From assembly GCA_963677225.1 (NCBI GenBank), contig OY781923.1, positions 868,001 through 932,000 of the forward strand: DNA of 64,000 bases, given 5' to 3'. This DNA comes from SABI01 sp028532915 (GTDB taxonomy: Bacteria; Spirochaetota; Spirochaetia; Sphaerochaetales; Sphaerochaetaceae). Made by a program: the position numbers and the translations under genes. The notes below the pieces were generated by a model that had not been told where the DNA came from, searched no databases, and saw only the letters and a list, made by a program, of their open reading frames with translations. How positions within the stretch are numbered: position 1 is the first letter of the stretch; each line of letters starts with the position of its first letter. This document shows positions 1 through 7,230 of the stretch, piece after piece.

Positions 1-428
1 AAATCATTCGGGACGAAACTCAGAAAGAAAAAGAAGCAGTTAGTCCTGAATTTGCTATAATTAGAGAATTTACCGAGTTTATCCTCGTATCTTTTGATCA
101 GCTCATCGAAATAGGAACGCGTATCGCTCAGCCCTTTTGCATCGGCGGTAGCGATAAGTCTGCCGTCTTTAACAAACGAGAGTCCTTCGAACTTCATTTG
201 ATCTTTAATGGGAATCTGATCTGCCTGTTTGCCGAGATACATCGAATTGAAATGCTCTATCCGTCCCGCTTTTTTTGATATCGCCCGGCTGACTTCAAGA
301 CCGATCGAATCGGTCTCATTGTACCAGTCAGGCTTTTCTCCTTTGATGAAATGGGGAACATAATCATCCCACAGATATCTGAGTGACAACAGAGCGAGAA
401 TCTCCCAATACACATTCTTCATTCTCAT
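1..428 (-). CDS. Hypothetical protein, C-terminus cut by window edge
   Basis: An open frame runs leftwards from an ATG at 428 to the window edge with no stop, giving about 142 residues of an incomplete protein. The start is supported by a GAGG ribosome-binding site 5 nt upstream and a possible -10 TATACT at 451-456. The visible part is mixed charged and aromatic (begins MRMKNVYWEILALLSL, later a stretch of Phe and Cys near the cut). I recognise no family and see no clear signal peptide. It follows the small lipoprotein gene on the same strand with a 76-nt gap and may have its own promoter. Confidence 0.6.
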   Translation of the reverse strand, partial: MRMKNVYWEILALLSLRYLWDDYVPHFIKGEKPDWYNETDSIGLEVSRAISKKAGRIEHFNSMYLGKQADQIPIKDQMKFEGLSFVKDGRLIATADAKGLSDTRSYFDELIKRYEDKLGKFSNYSKFRTNCFFFFLSFVPND

Positions 429-504
429 GGTATCCTCTCTTTTCACTATTAGTATACACCTTTATGTGAATGGAAGATCTATAGGGAATGATCCAGGAAG
501 CTCC

Positions 505-885
505 TTATTTGCTGATACCGTCATTATCCCTGATTTCGATAACCTTGACGACAACCACAGAGCCGCTCCATGTCTTTTTCTCAAGGAAGATCACTTCCGC
601 TTCAACTCTCTTTCCTGAGAAAGATCTGAGAGTGTTGGCCATATCACCGACTATCTCATACGATTTTCTGCTTTTGGAATTCCAGTTTTCGACAAGCATG
701 ACAGACCCGTCTCCTGCAGTCTCGATCAATGCGGTGAGCCTCACTGTGTCAACAGCAGAACTGACTTCTTCAATAGAGACAGGATGTACTGCAGGAGCTT
801 CCTGTGCAGCCGGTGTACCCATACAGGATACACACATCATAAAACACACACTTGTTAGAACTGTTACGATCACTTTCTTGTACAC
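505..885 (-). CDS. Small lipoprotein of unknown function
   Basis: A protein of about 126 residues starting with a short positively charged, hydrophobic leader (YKKVIVTVLTSVCFMM) and a lipobox-like MCVSC, so probably exported and lipid-anchored. The rest (about 100 residues) is rich in Val, Ser and Glu and resembles a small beta-rich nucleic-acid- or ligand-binding fold, but I cannot name a family. I chose the GTG at 885 because AAGGAG lies 6 nt upstream. An ATG at 903 is in frame and would overlap the stop of the C11 protease gene as ATGA. Either way it sits directly behind that protease and is probably cotranscribed with it. Confidence 0.6.
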   Translation of the reverse strand: MYKKVIVTVLTSVCFMMCVSCMGTPAAQEAPAVHPVSIEEVSSAVDTVRLTALIETAGDGSVMLVENWNSKSRKSYEIVGDMANTLRSFSGKRVEAEVIFLEKKTWSGSVVVVKVIEIRDNDGISK

Positions 886-899
886 ATCAGACTCCTTGT

Positions 900-2408
900 T
901 CATTCTTTCGGGCTGGGATTATATGGATTCGGATCATCATCCGAATCATTGAACCAGTACTGCAGCAGTTCAAACCATGATTCCACAGTACCATCTCCGT
1001 CGCTGGTACAGAAATCGAGTGCTCCGTAATCGGGACTATCCGGAGAACCCCACCACGAAGCATATTCAGAATGGGATGCTCCGTTATACCAGTGCTGATA
1101 AGCCCAGTAGGGATAACTGCCATAATCTTCATCACCGTCAGGGAAGAATATCGCCAGTCCGTTCTTTCCCTCTTCGAATCCTGTACCGTATGCATCATAG
1201 GAAGACTGAGCAAAAGAGTAGAGAACTGCATCATCGATGGCATCCATCAGATCATCGGCTGCATTGTCAATTGATGTGACTTCACTATTGGCTTTCACCT
1301 GTTCTGCCAGTTCGTACAGGTCGAATCCTGCATATGAATACCATTCACTTGTTTCTGATTCATCAAAGTAAGCCATCAAACTACCTGTTCCTACAGCTCC
1401 TCTGATGGTTTCCACTTGTGTCTGATAATCTTTAATCGTCCCGGCAAAATCATCGGCGGCACTTTTTACATCGGCTATTTGGGTCAGATCCACGGCAGTC
1501 TGTGTTTCCCAGGAATCGCTGGACCATGCATCTTCATATTCTTGGGCTGCAACAGTGGCAAACTGATTTGCACTCAGAGTGTCGATACTATAGTAGGAAT
1601 GTCCATCGGAATCGCTTCCGCTTTGACCGCCGAGTCTGCTGAAGATCGCATCGTATTCCCATCCGTCACCCTGCTCCGATGCGGGAGAGAATGTGATCGC
1701 ATCGGAACCGAAATCACCGGTGTCGGGTCTGAATTCATAGGCGACTTCCACAAAGCCCATTAAGCAGGCGTCCATACCGAGAAAATCTACACTGTGAGAA
1801 GAGTCGAGGTAATCTTTGATCTCCCCTATATACAGAGCATCATCTCCGTCAGTGTCATCCCAGCAGATGGCCTTCGTCAATTCACCCTCCTCTTCGGCAG
1901 ATCTTACTCCGCCACCGTGGTTCCACAGTATCAGAGCATAGTGTTGAGCAGGGTAGTACTCTTTTGCATAGTCTATGAAATCGGCAAGTTCTTCTGCCGA
2001 ACCCATGTTGGGTTCAGTAAGAGATTCCAGCAATGTACTAGTAGAAGAGGGGGCAATATATTGAGAGTTTTCTGTAGCATTTGGAAGCACTTCATATCTT
2101 CCCGGTTCAGATGAAGAATTATCATGTGTCGGATTCTGGTCGTACTGGACGATGATACTCAGTTTGTCTGTGATATCACTATCGCTTTGCTGAGCAAGAT
2201 ACAATCCGTGTTCCATCTCATGAAAGTCGATGACTGCGGCTTCGTTAAGGTTGTTGTCCCCGTCAAGCCAGACCATAACGGTCCATTCAGCTGTTTCTTC
2301 CTCTTCTGTTTCTCCGAAAATGATATCGATCAACAGATCGCATGATAGCAGAGATGACAGTGCTGCAATGATGAACAGTACCATCAATACATTTTTGATT
2401 TTCTTCAT
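900..2408 (-). CDS. Clostripain-family (C11) cysteine protease, lipoprotein
   Basis: A 502-residue protein with a lipoprotein signal peptide (lipobox LLSC, Cys23) followed by an acidic linker and a C11-type caspase-fold domain. Visible family marks are the start of the fold (WTVMVWLDGDNNL, about 42-54), the catalytic His in WNHGGG (His164) and the catalytic Cys in GMDACLMG (Cys215). Clostripain relatives cleave after basic residues and are normally secreted or surface-bound, and a lipid anchor fits that. The C-terminal 200 residues are acidic and aromatic with no recognised domain. The start ATG has GGAGGG upstream. The promoter region is next to the IS30 element insertion, whose left end is about 100 bp from the start codon. 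Confidence 0.85.
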   Translation of the reverse strand: MKKIKNVLMVLFIIAALSSLLSCDLLIDIIFGETEEEETAEWTVMVWLDGDNNLNEAAVIDFHEMEHGLYLAQQSDSDITDKLSIIVQYDQNPTHDNSSSEPGRYEVLPNATENSQYIAPSSTSTLLESLTEPNMGSAEELADFIDYAKEYYPAQHYALILWNHGGGVRSAEEEGELTKAICWDDTDGDDALYIGEIKDYLDSSHSVDFLGMDACLMGFVEVAYEFRPDTGDFGSDAITFSPASEQGDGWEYDAIFSRLGGQSGSDSDGHSYYSIDTLSANQFATVAAQEYEDAWSSDSWETQTAVDLTQIADVKSAADDFAGTIKDYQTQVETIRGAVGTGSLMAYFDESETSEWYSYAGFDLYELAEQVKANSEVTSIDNAADDLMDAIDDAVLYSFAQSSYDAYGTGFEEGKNGLAIFFPDGDEDYGSYPYWAYQHWYNGASHSEYASWWGSPDSPDYGALDFCTSDGDGTVESWFELLQYWFNDSDDDPNPYNPSPKE

Positions 2409-2441
2409 GGGGAGCCCTCCTTTAGTCCAGGCCGTGGTAAA

Positions 2442-2470
2442 AGTTTATCATGTGCGGTATCCGTGGTAAA
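2442..2470 (-). promoter_or_regulatory. Candidate promoter of the C11 protease gene
   Basis: Reading the minus strand, TTTACC (2470-2465), a 17-bp spacer and TAAACT (2447-2442) give a sigma70-like pair in front of the protease gene. The CCGTGGTAAA decamer that contains the -35 is repeated at 2432-2441. The IS30 left end begins only about 30 bp upstream of the -35. Confidence 0.4.
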
Positions 2471-2481
2471 GGAAAGGTGCA

Positions 2482-2497
2482 AAATTTTGGAAGACCC
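2482..2497. repeat. 16-bp direct repeat, left of IS30 element
   Basis: AAATTTTGGAAGACCC here is repeated without mismatch and in the same orientation at 3763-3778, immediately outside the other end of the element. It may be a long target duplication or part of a target motif. Confidence 0.75.
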
Positions 2498-2503
2498 GCG
2501 CGC

Positions 2504-2520
2504 GGTAAGATAAAATGCAC
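2504..2520. repeat. Left terminal inverted repeat of IS30 element
   Basis: GGTAAGATAAAATGCAC reads inwards. The right end read inwards is TGTAAAGTAAAATGCAC, so most positions match, including the inner TAAAATGCAC. Confidence 0.7.
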
Positions 2521-2602
2521 GCCGAAAGGAAAAAAGAATAAAGAAGTCCCACGGACCTCAGTTATAATGGAATTAGCACAAACCAATCATAACGAGGCAA
2601 CC

Positions 2603-3727
2603 ATGGGACGAACCAAGCTTACCATAGAGGACCATGCACATCATAGTCCTTTTACCTGGGAAGAAAGGATTCAGATGCAATATTATTATACGGGATGGCA
2701 TGGGTACCAGAAGATACGCTCTCCACTGCTGTTAGGAAAGATCTTCGGCAAGCATGAATCCACTATCAGACGAGAACTTAAAAGAGGTATGGTCACCCAC
2801 GAATGGGACAATCCGCCGTTTGAACACAAGGTGTACAACGCTGAGTATGCACAGAAGGATGCTGAATCCCAATGGAGTGCAAAAGGACCTGAATTGAAGC
2901 TGGGAACTGACTGGGCACTTGTCCAAGCTGTCACTCATCTAATCAGGAATGAACACTATTCACCGTATGCTGTTCTCGCTGAATTTGACAGCACCGGATG
3001 GCCGAGCGATACCCGTATCAGCGAAAAAACTCTGTACAACTATATCCAGGCTGGCTATATGGGAGATCTGAGCGAAAAAGATCTCCTGTATGGTGGGAAA
3101 CGCCGTAAACCGAAGAAAGAACCAAGAAGACATTCCCGTGCGGCTGCAGCTGCAAAAAGCATCTCAGGACGTCCTCGGGAAGCTTCTGAGAGAACTGAAT
3201 TCGGTCACTGGGAGATAGATACCGTTGTCGGCGGTGTAGGGACCTCATCTGTGTGTCTCATGACTATGACAGAGAGGAAAACTCGCTTTGAAATTACCAG
3301 GAAGATAGAAGACCGTACCATGAAATCGGTCACTCACGAACTGGATGTTCTGGAGAGACAGATAGGAGCGTCTCTGTTCCAGAACATGTTCAAGACGGTC
3401 ACGGGAGACAATGGAAGTGAATTCTCTGATATTGAAGGAATCGAGCGTTCTGCTCTGTCCTCAAAACAGAGACTGACTCTCTATTTCGCTCATCCGTATA
3501 GCAGTTTCGAAAGAGGAACGAATGAGAATCACAACGGCATCATCAGAAGGTTTATTCCCAAAGGATCAGATATTGGTTCATACACGAAGCAGACAATCAA
3601 GTCTACACAAGATTGGATGAATTCCTACCCGAGAAGAATACTGCATGGAATGACACCTTTGAGGGCTTTAGCTGCAGAACTCCCAAGTGAGTTCTGCATA
3701 CCTACTATACTGGGAGGTACCCCATGA
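2603..3727 (+). CDS. IS30-family transposase
   Basis: About 374 residues. An N-terminal helix-turn-helix region (TWEERIQMQYYYTGW through STIRRELKRG) recognises element ends. It is followed by an RNase-H-like DDE core with FGHWEIDTVVG (first Asp), TGDNGSEF (second Asp) and FERGTNENHNGIIRRF (Glu), the order typical of IS30. The open frame extends upstream to 2450, but that would run through the terminal inverted repeat. ATG 2603 (MGRTKL) or ATG 2567 (MELAQT) are the plausible starts; neither has a strong ribosome-binding site. The enzyme catalyses cut/copy transposition of the surrounding element. No frameshift or missing residue is visible. Confidence 0.9.
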   Translation: MGRTKLTIEDHAHHSPFTWEERIQMQYYYTGWHGYQKIRSPLLLGKIFGKHESTIRRELKRGMVTHEWDNPPFEHKVYNAEYAQKDAESQWSAKGPELKLGTDWALVQAVTHLIRNEHYSPYAVLAEFDSTGWPSDTRISEKTLYNYIQAGYMGDLSEKDLLYGGKRRKPKKEPRRHSRAAAAAKSISGRPREASERTEFGHWEIDTVVGGVGTSSVCLMTMTERKTRFEITRKIEDRTMKSVTHELDVLERQIGASLFQNMFKTVTGDNGSEFSDIEGIERSALSSKQRLTLYFAHPYSSFERGTNENHNGIIRRFIPKGSDIGSYTKQTIKSTQDWMNSYPRRILHGMTPLRALAAELPSEFCIPTILGGTP

Positions 3728-3738
3728 AAAAGAAAAAC

Positions 3739-3755
3739 GTGCATTTTACTTTACA
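3739..3755. repeat. Right terminal inverted repeat of IS30 element
   Basis: GTGCATTTTACTTTACA is the imperfect reverse complement of 2504-2520, positioned 11 bp after the transposase stop codon. Confidence 0.7.
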
Positions 3756-3762
3756 AGGAACG

Positions 3763-3778
3763 AAATTTTGGAAGACCC
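3763..3778. repeat. 16-bp direct repeat, right of IS30 element
   Basis: AAATTTTGGAAGACCC, identical to 2482-2497 and in the same orientation. Confidence 0.75.
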
Positions 3779-3788
3779 TTTTTCGTTT

Positions 3789-3818
3789 TTAATAGTTTTA
3801 TCATATCTTGATGATAAT
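3789..3818 (+). promoter_or_regulatory. Candidate promoter and operator of the ugp-like operon
   Basis: TTAATA (3789-3794), an 18-bp spacer and GATAAT (3813-3818) form a weak sigma70-like pair. A perfect inverted repeat, TTATCAT at 3798-3804 and ATGATAA at 3811-3817 with a 6-nt gap, fills the spacer and -10. This is the place expected for a repressor site; the regulator is unknown. Confidence 0.4.
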
Positions 3819-3873
3819 TTCTGAACAAATTCGGCTCATAGTACAGACACAACTTTTCAAGGAGATGTAAAGT

Positions 3874-5208
3874 ATGAAAAAGCTATTACTCGTTTTAACT
3901 ATTGTGTTTTGTTCACTTGCTGTTGTTTCAGCGAATGGGACAACAGAAGAGAGTGCAGTTGCTGCAGCTGCCGATGATCGAATTGAAATAACCTTCTGGC
4001 ATGCTCTCGGGGATGCGGCCCGATCGGGATGGATTCAGGACAGAGTCGATGAGTTCAACGCCTCTCAGGACACATATGTTGTGACTCAGGAAGCGAAAGG
4101 AAGTTACAGAGACACTCTTCAGGCAGCGATCCTTGCAGACAAACAGGAAAATCCTCCTTCACTGGTTCACGTGTTCGAAGTGGGGAGCCAGCTTGCCTAC
4201 GATTCAGGGATCTTCATGCCGATCGGTGATATCGGAAACTTCGACACCGACGATTACATAGCTCCGGTTCTCAACTACTATACGATAGACGGGAAGGTAA
4301 ACTCTATTCCGTTCAATTCCTCATCTCCGGTTCTCTATATCAACACCGACAAACTTGTTGAAGCAGGATTCCCTGCAGACTATGTTCCCGATACTTTCGA
4401 TGACATGATCGGTGCGATCGAGACCGCCCGTGAAAGGAACGTCGAAGGTGCGAACATTTCCTTCGCTCTGCACGCATGGTATTTCGAGCAGTGGATGGCC
4501 GAACAGGGAGCTATGCTCGTGAACAACGACAACGGACGTGAGGCAAGAGCTACCGAAGTGAATCTCACAAGTGATGCAGCAGTGAAGATCGGGAACTTCA
4601 TGAAAGAACTGGGTGAAAAAGATATCTATTCATATACAGGACGTTTCGAGGACTGGGACGGAAGTGATGCTATCTTCAAAGGCGGACAGTCCATGTTCCA
4701 CATCACAAGTACGGCCGACCTGGGCAATATCGCAAAAGCTGTCGAAGGTTCGTTCACCATGGGCGTAGGGAAACTTCCGATTCCTGCCGGCGAAATGAGA
4801 AACGGTACTGTTATCGGCGGAGGATCCATCTGGGTCACGAAGAATCAGAGTGAAGCTCAACTCGAAGGGGCCCGTGATTTCGCTCTCTTCCTCACAAATA
4901 CCGACAATATGATCAGCTGGCACAAACTCACAGGTTACTATCCGGTGAGAAACTCTTCGGTCGATAAACTCAGAGAAGAGGGATGGTTCACAGGGGATGC
5001 AAAACAGCTTGTCGCTTTCAATCAGCTTCTCACCACTATCTCCAACAGTGCGACTGCAGGAGCTCTCGGCGGTACTCTCCTCGATAACAGAACGATCATC
5101 GAACAGGCCATGCAGAAGATCCTCCAAGGCGGCGATGTTATGAGCGCTCTTCAGGAAGCCAAAGATATCGCAGATGCAAAACTGGCTGAGTACAACGCAA
5201 ACTTCTAA
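3874..5208 (+). CDS. ugpB: UgpB-like sn-glycerol-3-phosphate ABC solute-binding protein
   Basis: A 444-residue extracytoplasmic binding protein with a Sec-type leader ending near VVSANGTTEE. The order of motifs follows UgpB closely: ITFWHAL, a YKGNY-like GSYRDTLQAAILA, VFEVGSQ, SIPFNSSSPVLYINTDKL, DIYSYTGRFEDWDG, a GGGSIWV motif and WHKLTGYYPVRNSS. UgpB binds sn-glycerol-3-phosphate or glycerophosphodiesters for import. Start is fixed by AAGGAG 9 nt upstream. It heads an operon with two permease genes. The exact ligand is inferred from resemblance, and related spirochaete proteins could bind other sugar phosphates. Confidence 0.85.
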   Translation: MKKLLLVLTIVFCSLAVVSANGTTEESAVAAAADDRIEITFWHALGDAARSGWIQDRVDEFNASQDTYVVTQEAKGSYRDTLQAAILADKQENPPSLVHVFEVGSQLAYDSGIFMPIGDIGNFDTDDYIAPVLNYYTIDGKVNSIPFNSSSPVLYINTDKLVEAGFPADYVPDTFDDMIGAIETARERNVEGANISFALHAWYFEQWMAEQGAMLVNNDNGREARATEVNLTSDAAVKIGNFMKELGEKDIYSYTGRFEDWDGSDAIFKGGQSMFHITSTADLGNIAKAVEGSFTMGVGKLPIPAGEMRNGTVIGGGSIWVTKNQSEAQLEGARDFALFLTNTDNMISWHKLTGYYPVRNSSVDKLREEGWFTGDAKQLVAFNQLLTTISNSATAGALGGTLLDNRTIIEQAMQKILQGGDVMSALQEAKDIADAKLAEYNANF

Positions 5209-5234
5209 GAATCAGACACACAAACAACCAAGGC

Positions 5235-5262
5235 GCGGGGGTCTGTCTCAGACAGTCCCCGC
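5235..5262 (+). promoter_or_regulatory. Stem-loop between binding-protein and permease genes
   Basis: A GC-rich hairpin (GCGGGG through GTC, loop TCA, GACAG through CCCCGC, one bulged T) lies between ugpB and ugpA without a T-tract. Such hairpins commonly protect the 3' end of binding-protein mRNA or reduce downstream expression so that the binding protein is in excess. Confidence 0.65.
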
Positions 5263-5282
5263 TCCATTTTCGGAGCTCATAT

Positions 5283-6215
5283 ATGAAAGATGATCACGGT
5301 GTGTTCAGATCGCGTTTCACGGTCTGGCTCTACCTTTCCCCTACAATTCTTATCCTTGCGGTGTTCATTTTCTACCCGGCATGGAAGTCGATCATACTAG
5401 GCTTTTACAGAAGCAATCTTTTTCTGGGTACACGTACATTCATAGGTCTCGAGAATTTCAGAAATCTGTTCACCGGGATATTGTCTCCCGGATTCATCCA
5501 GGTTATGGTCCAGACAGTACTGTTCAGTACGCTTGTAGTCCTTTTCGGACTGAGTTTTTCTCTGTTTCTTGCCGTTCAGGCAAATAAGAATGTAAAAGGG
5601 GCGAAAGTCTACAGGATGCTCCTCATCTGGCCGTTTGCACTTTCTCCTGCGATCGCAGCTACCATATACCTGTTCATGTTCAATCCCGAAGTAGGGATCG
5701 TTAATACGGTTTTCGATGCGCTGTTCGGCATGAGACCCCGATGGCTTGATTCTCCTGTTCTGGCATTCTTCCTTGTCGTTGCAGCATCGGTATGGAAGAA
5801 TATCGGATACAACATCGTATTCTACCTTGCCTCGCTGCAGAGTATCCCCAAAACTCCTCTCGAGGCTGCCTCTATCGACGGAGCCTCCCGGTTCCAGTCG
5901 TTCAAAATGGTGATGTTTCCTCTGCTCAGTCCTACTACATTCTTCCTTCTGTTCACGAATCTCACTTTCAGTTTCTTTGACTCGTTCGCGATCATTGATG
6001 TGCTGACAAAAGGAGGCCCGATCGGTCCGGCCCCGTTTTTTGATAATGAAGGGATAACCACGACCTTGATGTACAAAGTCTATCTGGACGGCTTCGGAGG
6101 AAGCAGCAATATGGGTTTTGCGGCATCTGAAGCTCTGGTGATGATGTCGATCGTCGCGATATTCACATTTCTACAATTCCGTTTCCTTGCAAAACGGGTA
6201 CATTACGAAGGATAA
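5283..6215 (+). CDS. ugpA: UgpA-like ABC transporter permease
   Basis: A 310-residue inner-membrane permease with about six membrane segments, starting with a LYLSPTILILAVFIFYPAWKS segment that matches the UgpA/MalF-type first helix. The EAA loop that docks on the ATPase is visible as EAASIDGASRFQSFK. It pairs with the next gene to form the channel. GGAG lies 7 nt before the ATG. The permease gene follows the stem-loop after ugpB, and the next gene begins 2 nt after its stop, so it is cotranscribed. No ATPase gene (UgpC/MsiK-like) is present in the window. Confidence 0.85.
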   Translation: MKDDHGVFRSRFTVWLYLSPTILILAVFIFYPAWKSIILGFYRSNLFLGTRTFIGLENFRNLFTGILSPGFIQVMVQTVLFSTLVVLFGLSFSLFLAVQANKNVKGAKVYRMLLIWPFALSPAIAATIYLFMFNPEVGIVNTVFDALFGMRPRWLDSPVLAFFLVVAASVWKNIGYNIVFYLASLQSIPKTPLEAASIDGASRFQSFKMVMFPLLSPTTFFLLFTNLTFSFFDSFAIIDVLTKGGPIGPAPFFDNEGITTTLMYKVYLDGFGGSSNMGFAASEALVMMSIVAIFTFLQFRFLAKRVHYEG

Positions 6216-6217
6216 TC

Positions 6218-7111
6218 ATGAACAGAAAAGAACCGGTGTGGGTACACATCATTTTGATAACAGCATCATTTTTCATCTGTTTCCCGCTGATCTTTGCACT
6301 CATCAAATCGACACAGCAGCTGTCGGTGGTGACCTCTGCATCTTTGATACCGGGAAAGGAATTTTTCAATAATTTCAAAGTGGTCTGGAACGACTATAAT
6401 CTGGGGCGTTATATAAGAAACTCCCTGTGGATATCTGTCTGGGTCGCCTCAGGAAAGATCGTTCTCTCGCTTCTTGCCTCCCATGCCCTTGTATTCTACC
6501 GCTTCAGAGGAAAGAGTCTCATCTTCGGTTTCATCGTAATCACACTGATGTTTCCGACAGAGATACTGATTCTCGGTCTGTTCGAGCTGGTGAGTAATCA
6601 GGGGGCTTCATCACTCGTACAACTTATTCAATGGATGTTCAATCCTGTTGAATTCTTTTTCGCACCGACAAAGTACGGGTTCGGATGGGGAGACAGCACG
6701 ATCGGGATCATCGTTCCGTTTCTCGCATCGGCTACGGGAGTGTTTCTGTTCAGACAGCATTTTCTGTCGATACCGAAGGCCCTTGCCGACTCTGCACGGA
6801 TTGACGGAGCGAACTCGTTTCAGTTTCTCACCCGGATTATCATACCGATGAGTAAAAATACGATAGGTGCTCTTGCTCTGATCCAGTTCGTATATGTATG
6901 GGACCAGTACATCTGGCCGAGGATCATCATCAGAAGAAGTGCCAATCAGGTGGTACAGGTGGGACTCAACATGATAGTGGCGACAGGAGAATCTGTTCAG
7001 TGGGGACAGGTGATGTGTGCAACGGTCATCGCGATAGTTCCTCCGCTGCTCATTTTCGCACTCTTATACCGCGCTTTCATGAACGGATATGCCCTTTCAT
7101 CGGATAAATAA
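6218..7111 (+). CDS. ugpE: UgpE-like ABC transporter permease
   Basis: A 297-residue partner permease. Motifs that match UgpE include FRGKSLIFGFIVITLMFPTE, FLFRQHFLSIPKALADSARIDGA (EAA-type loop) and MIVATGESVQWGQVM. Compared with the Escherichia coli protein, the loop around residues 130-165 (NPVEFFFAPTKYGFGWGDS) looks longer and may be an insertion. It lies 2 nt after ugpA, with AAGGA upstream. The three genes lack an ATPase and so probably share one made elsewhere. Confidence 0.85.
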   Translation: MNRKEPVWVHIILITASFFICFPLIFALIKSTQQLSVVTSASLIPGKEFFNNFKVVWNDYNLGRYIRNSLWISVWVASGKIVLSLLASHALVFYRFRGKSLIFGFIVITLMFPTEILILGLFELVSNQGASSLVQLIQWMFNPVEFFFAPTKYGFGWGDSTIGIIVPFLASATGVFLFRQHFLSIPKALADSARIDGANSFQFLTRIIIPMSKNTIGALALIQFVYVWDQYIWPRIIIRRSANQVVQVGLNMIVATGESVQWGQVMCATVIAIVPPLLIFALLYRAFMNGYALSSDK

Positions 7112-7175
7112 CCACATTCTCTTTTCTCTAATACGGGCAAAAACAGCAATCCTCTCCTCTGTCGCTGCATAACTG

Positions 7176-7184
7176 TGCTATAAT
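7176..7184 (+). promoter_or_regulatory. Extended -10 promoter of the acyltransferase/manC operon
   Basis: TGC followed by a consensus TATAAT (7179-7184) about 47 nt before the ATG at 7231. The -35 is poor, which is usual for extended -10 promoters. It marks the left boundary of the polysaccharide locus. Confidence 0.6.
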
Positions 7185-7230
7185 GGCCCCGAGACAGCTT
7201 ATTTGATGAGGATGAATAAAGGAACACGCG

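Larger units (their letters stand above)
2504..3755 (+). mobile_element. IS30-family insertion sequence, about 1.25 kb
   Basis: The transposase gene is bounded by imperfect inverted repeats at 2504-2520 and 3739-3755 (GTAA, two variable bases, then TAAAATGCACG read inwards at each end). A 16-bp direct repeat lies 6-7 bp outside each inverted repeat. If those few bases belong to the element, it spans 2498-3762. The transposase is intact with all three DDE residues, so the copy could be active. It sits between the divergently read C11 protease and Ugp importer genes. Confidence 0.8.

Noticed and set aside
505..2345. Several plus-strand open frames opposite the C11 protease and lipoprotein genes
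   Set aside because: Protein sequences show no family features, and the minus-strand frames carry signal peptides and catalytic motifs.
2432..2470. CCGTGGTAAA direct repeat beside the IS element
   Set aside because: Two decamers 29 bp apart could be a regulatory site, but no third copy or symmetry supports it; noted only under the C11 promoter.
2450..2602. N-terminal extension of the transposase frame
   Set aside because: It would read through the left terminal inverted repeat and has no ribosome-binding site; the IS30 homology begins after 2603.
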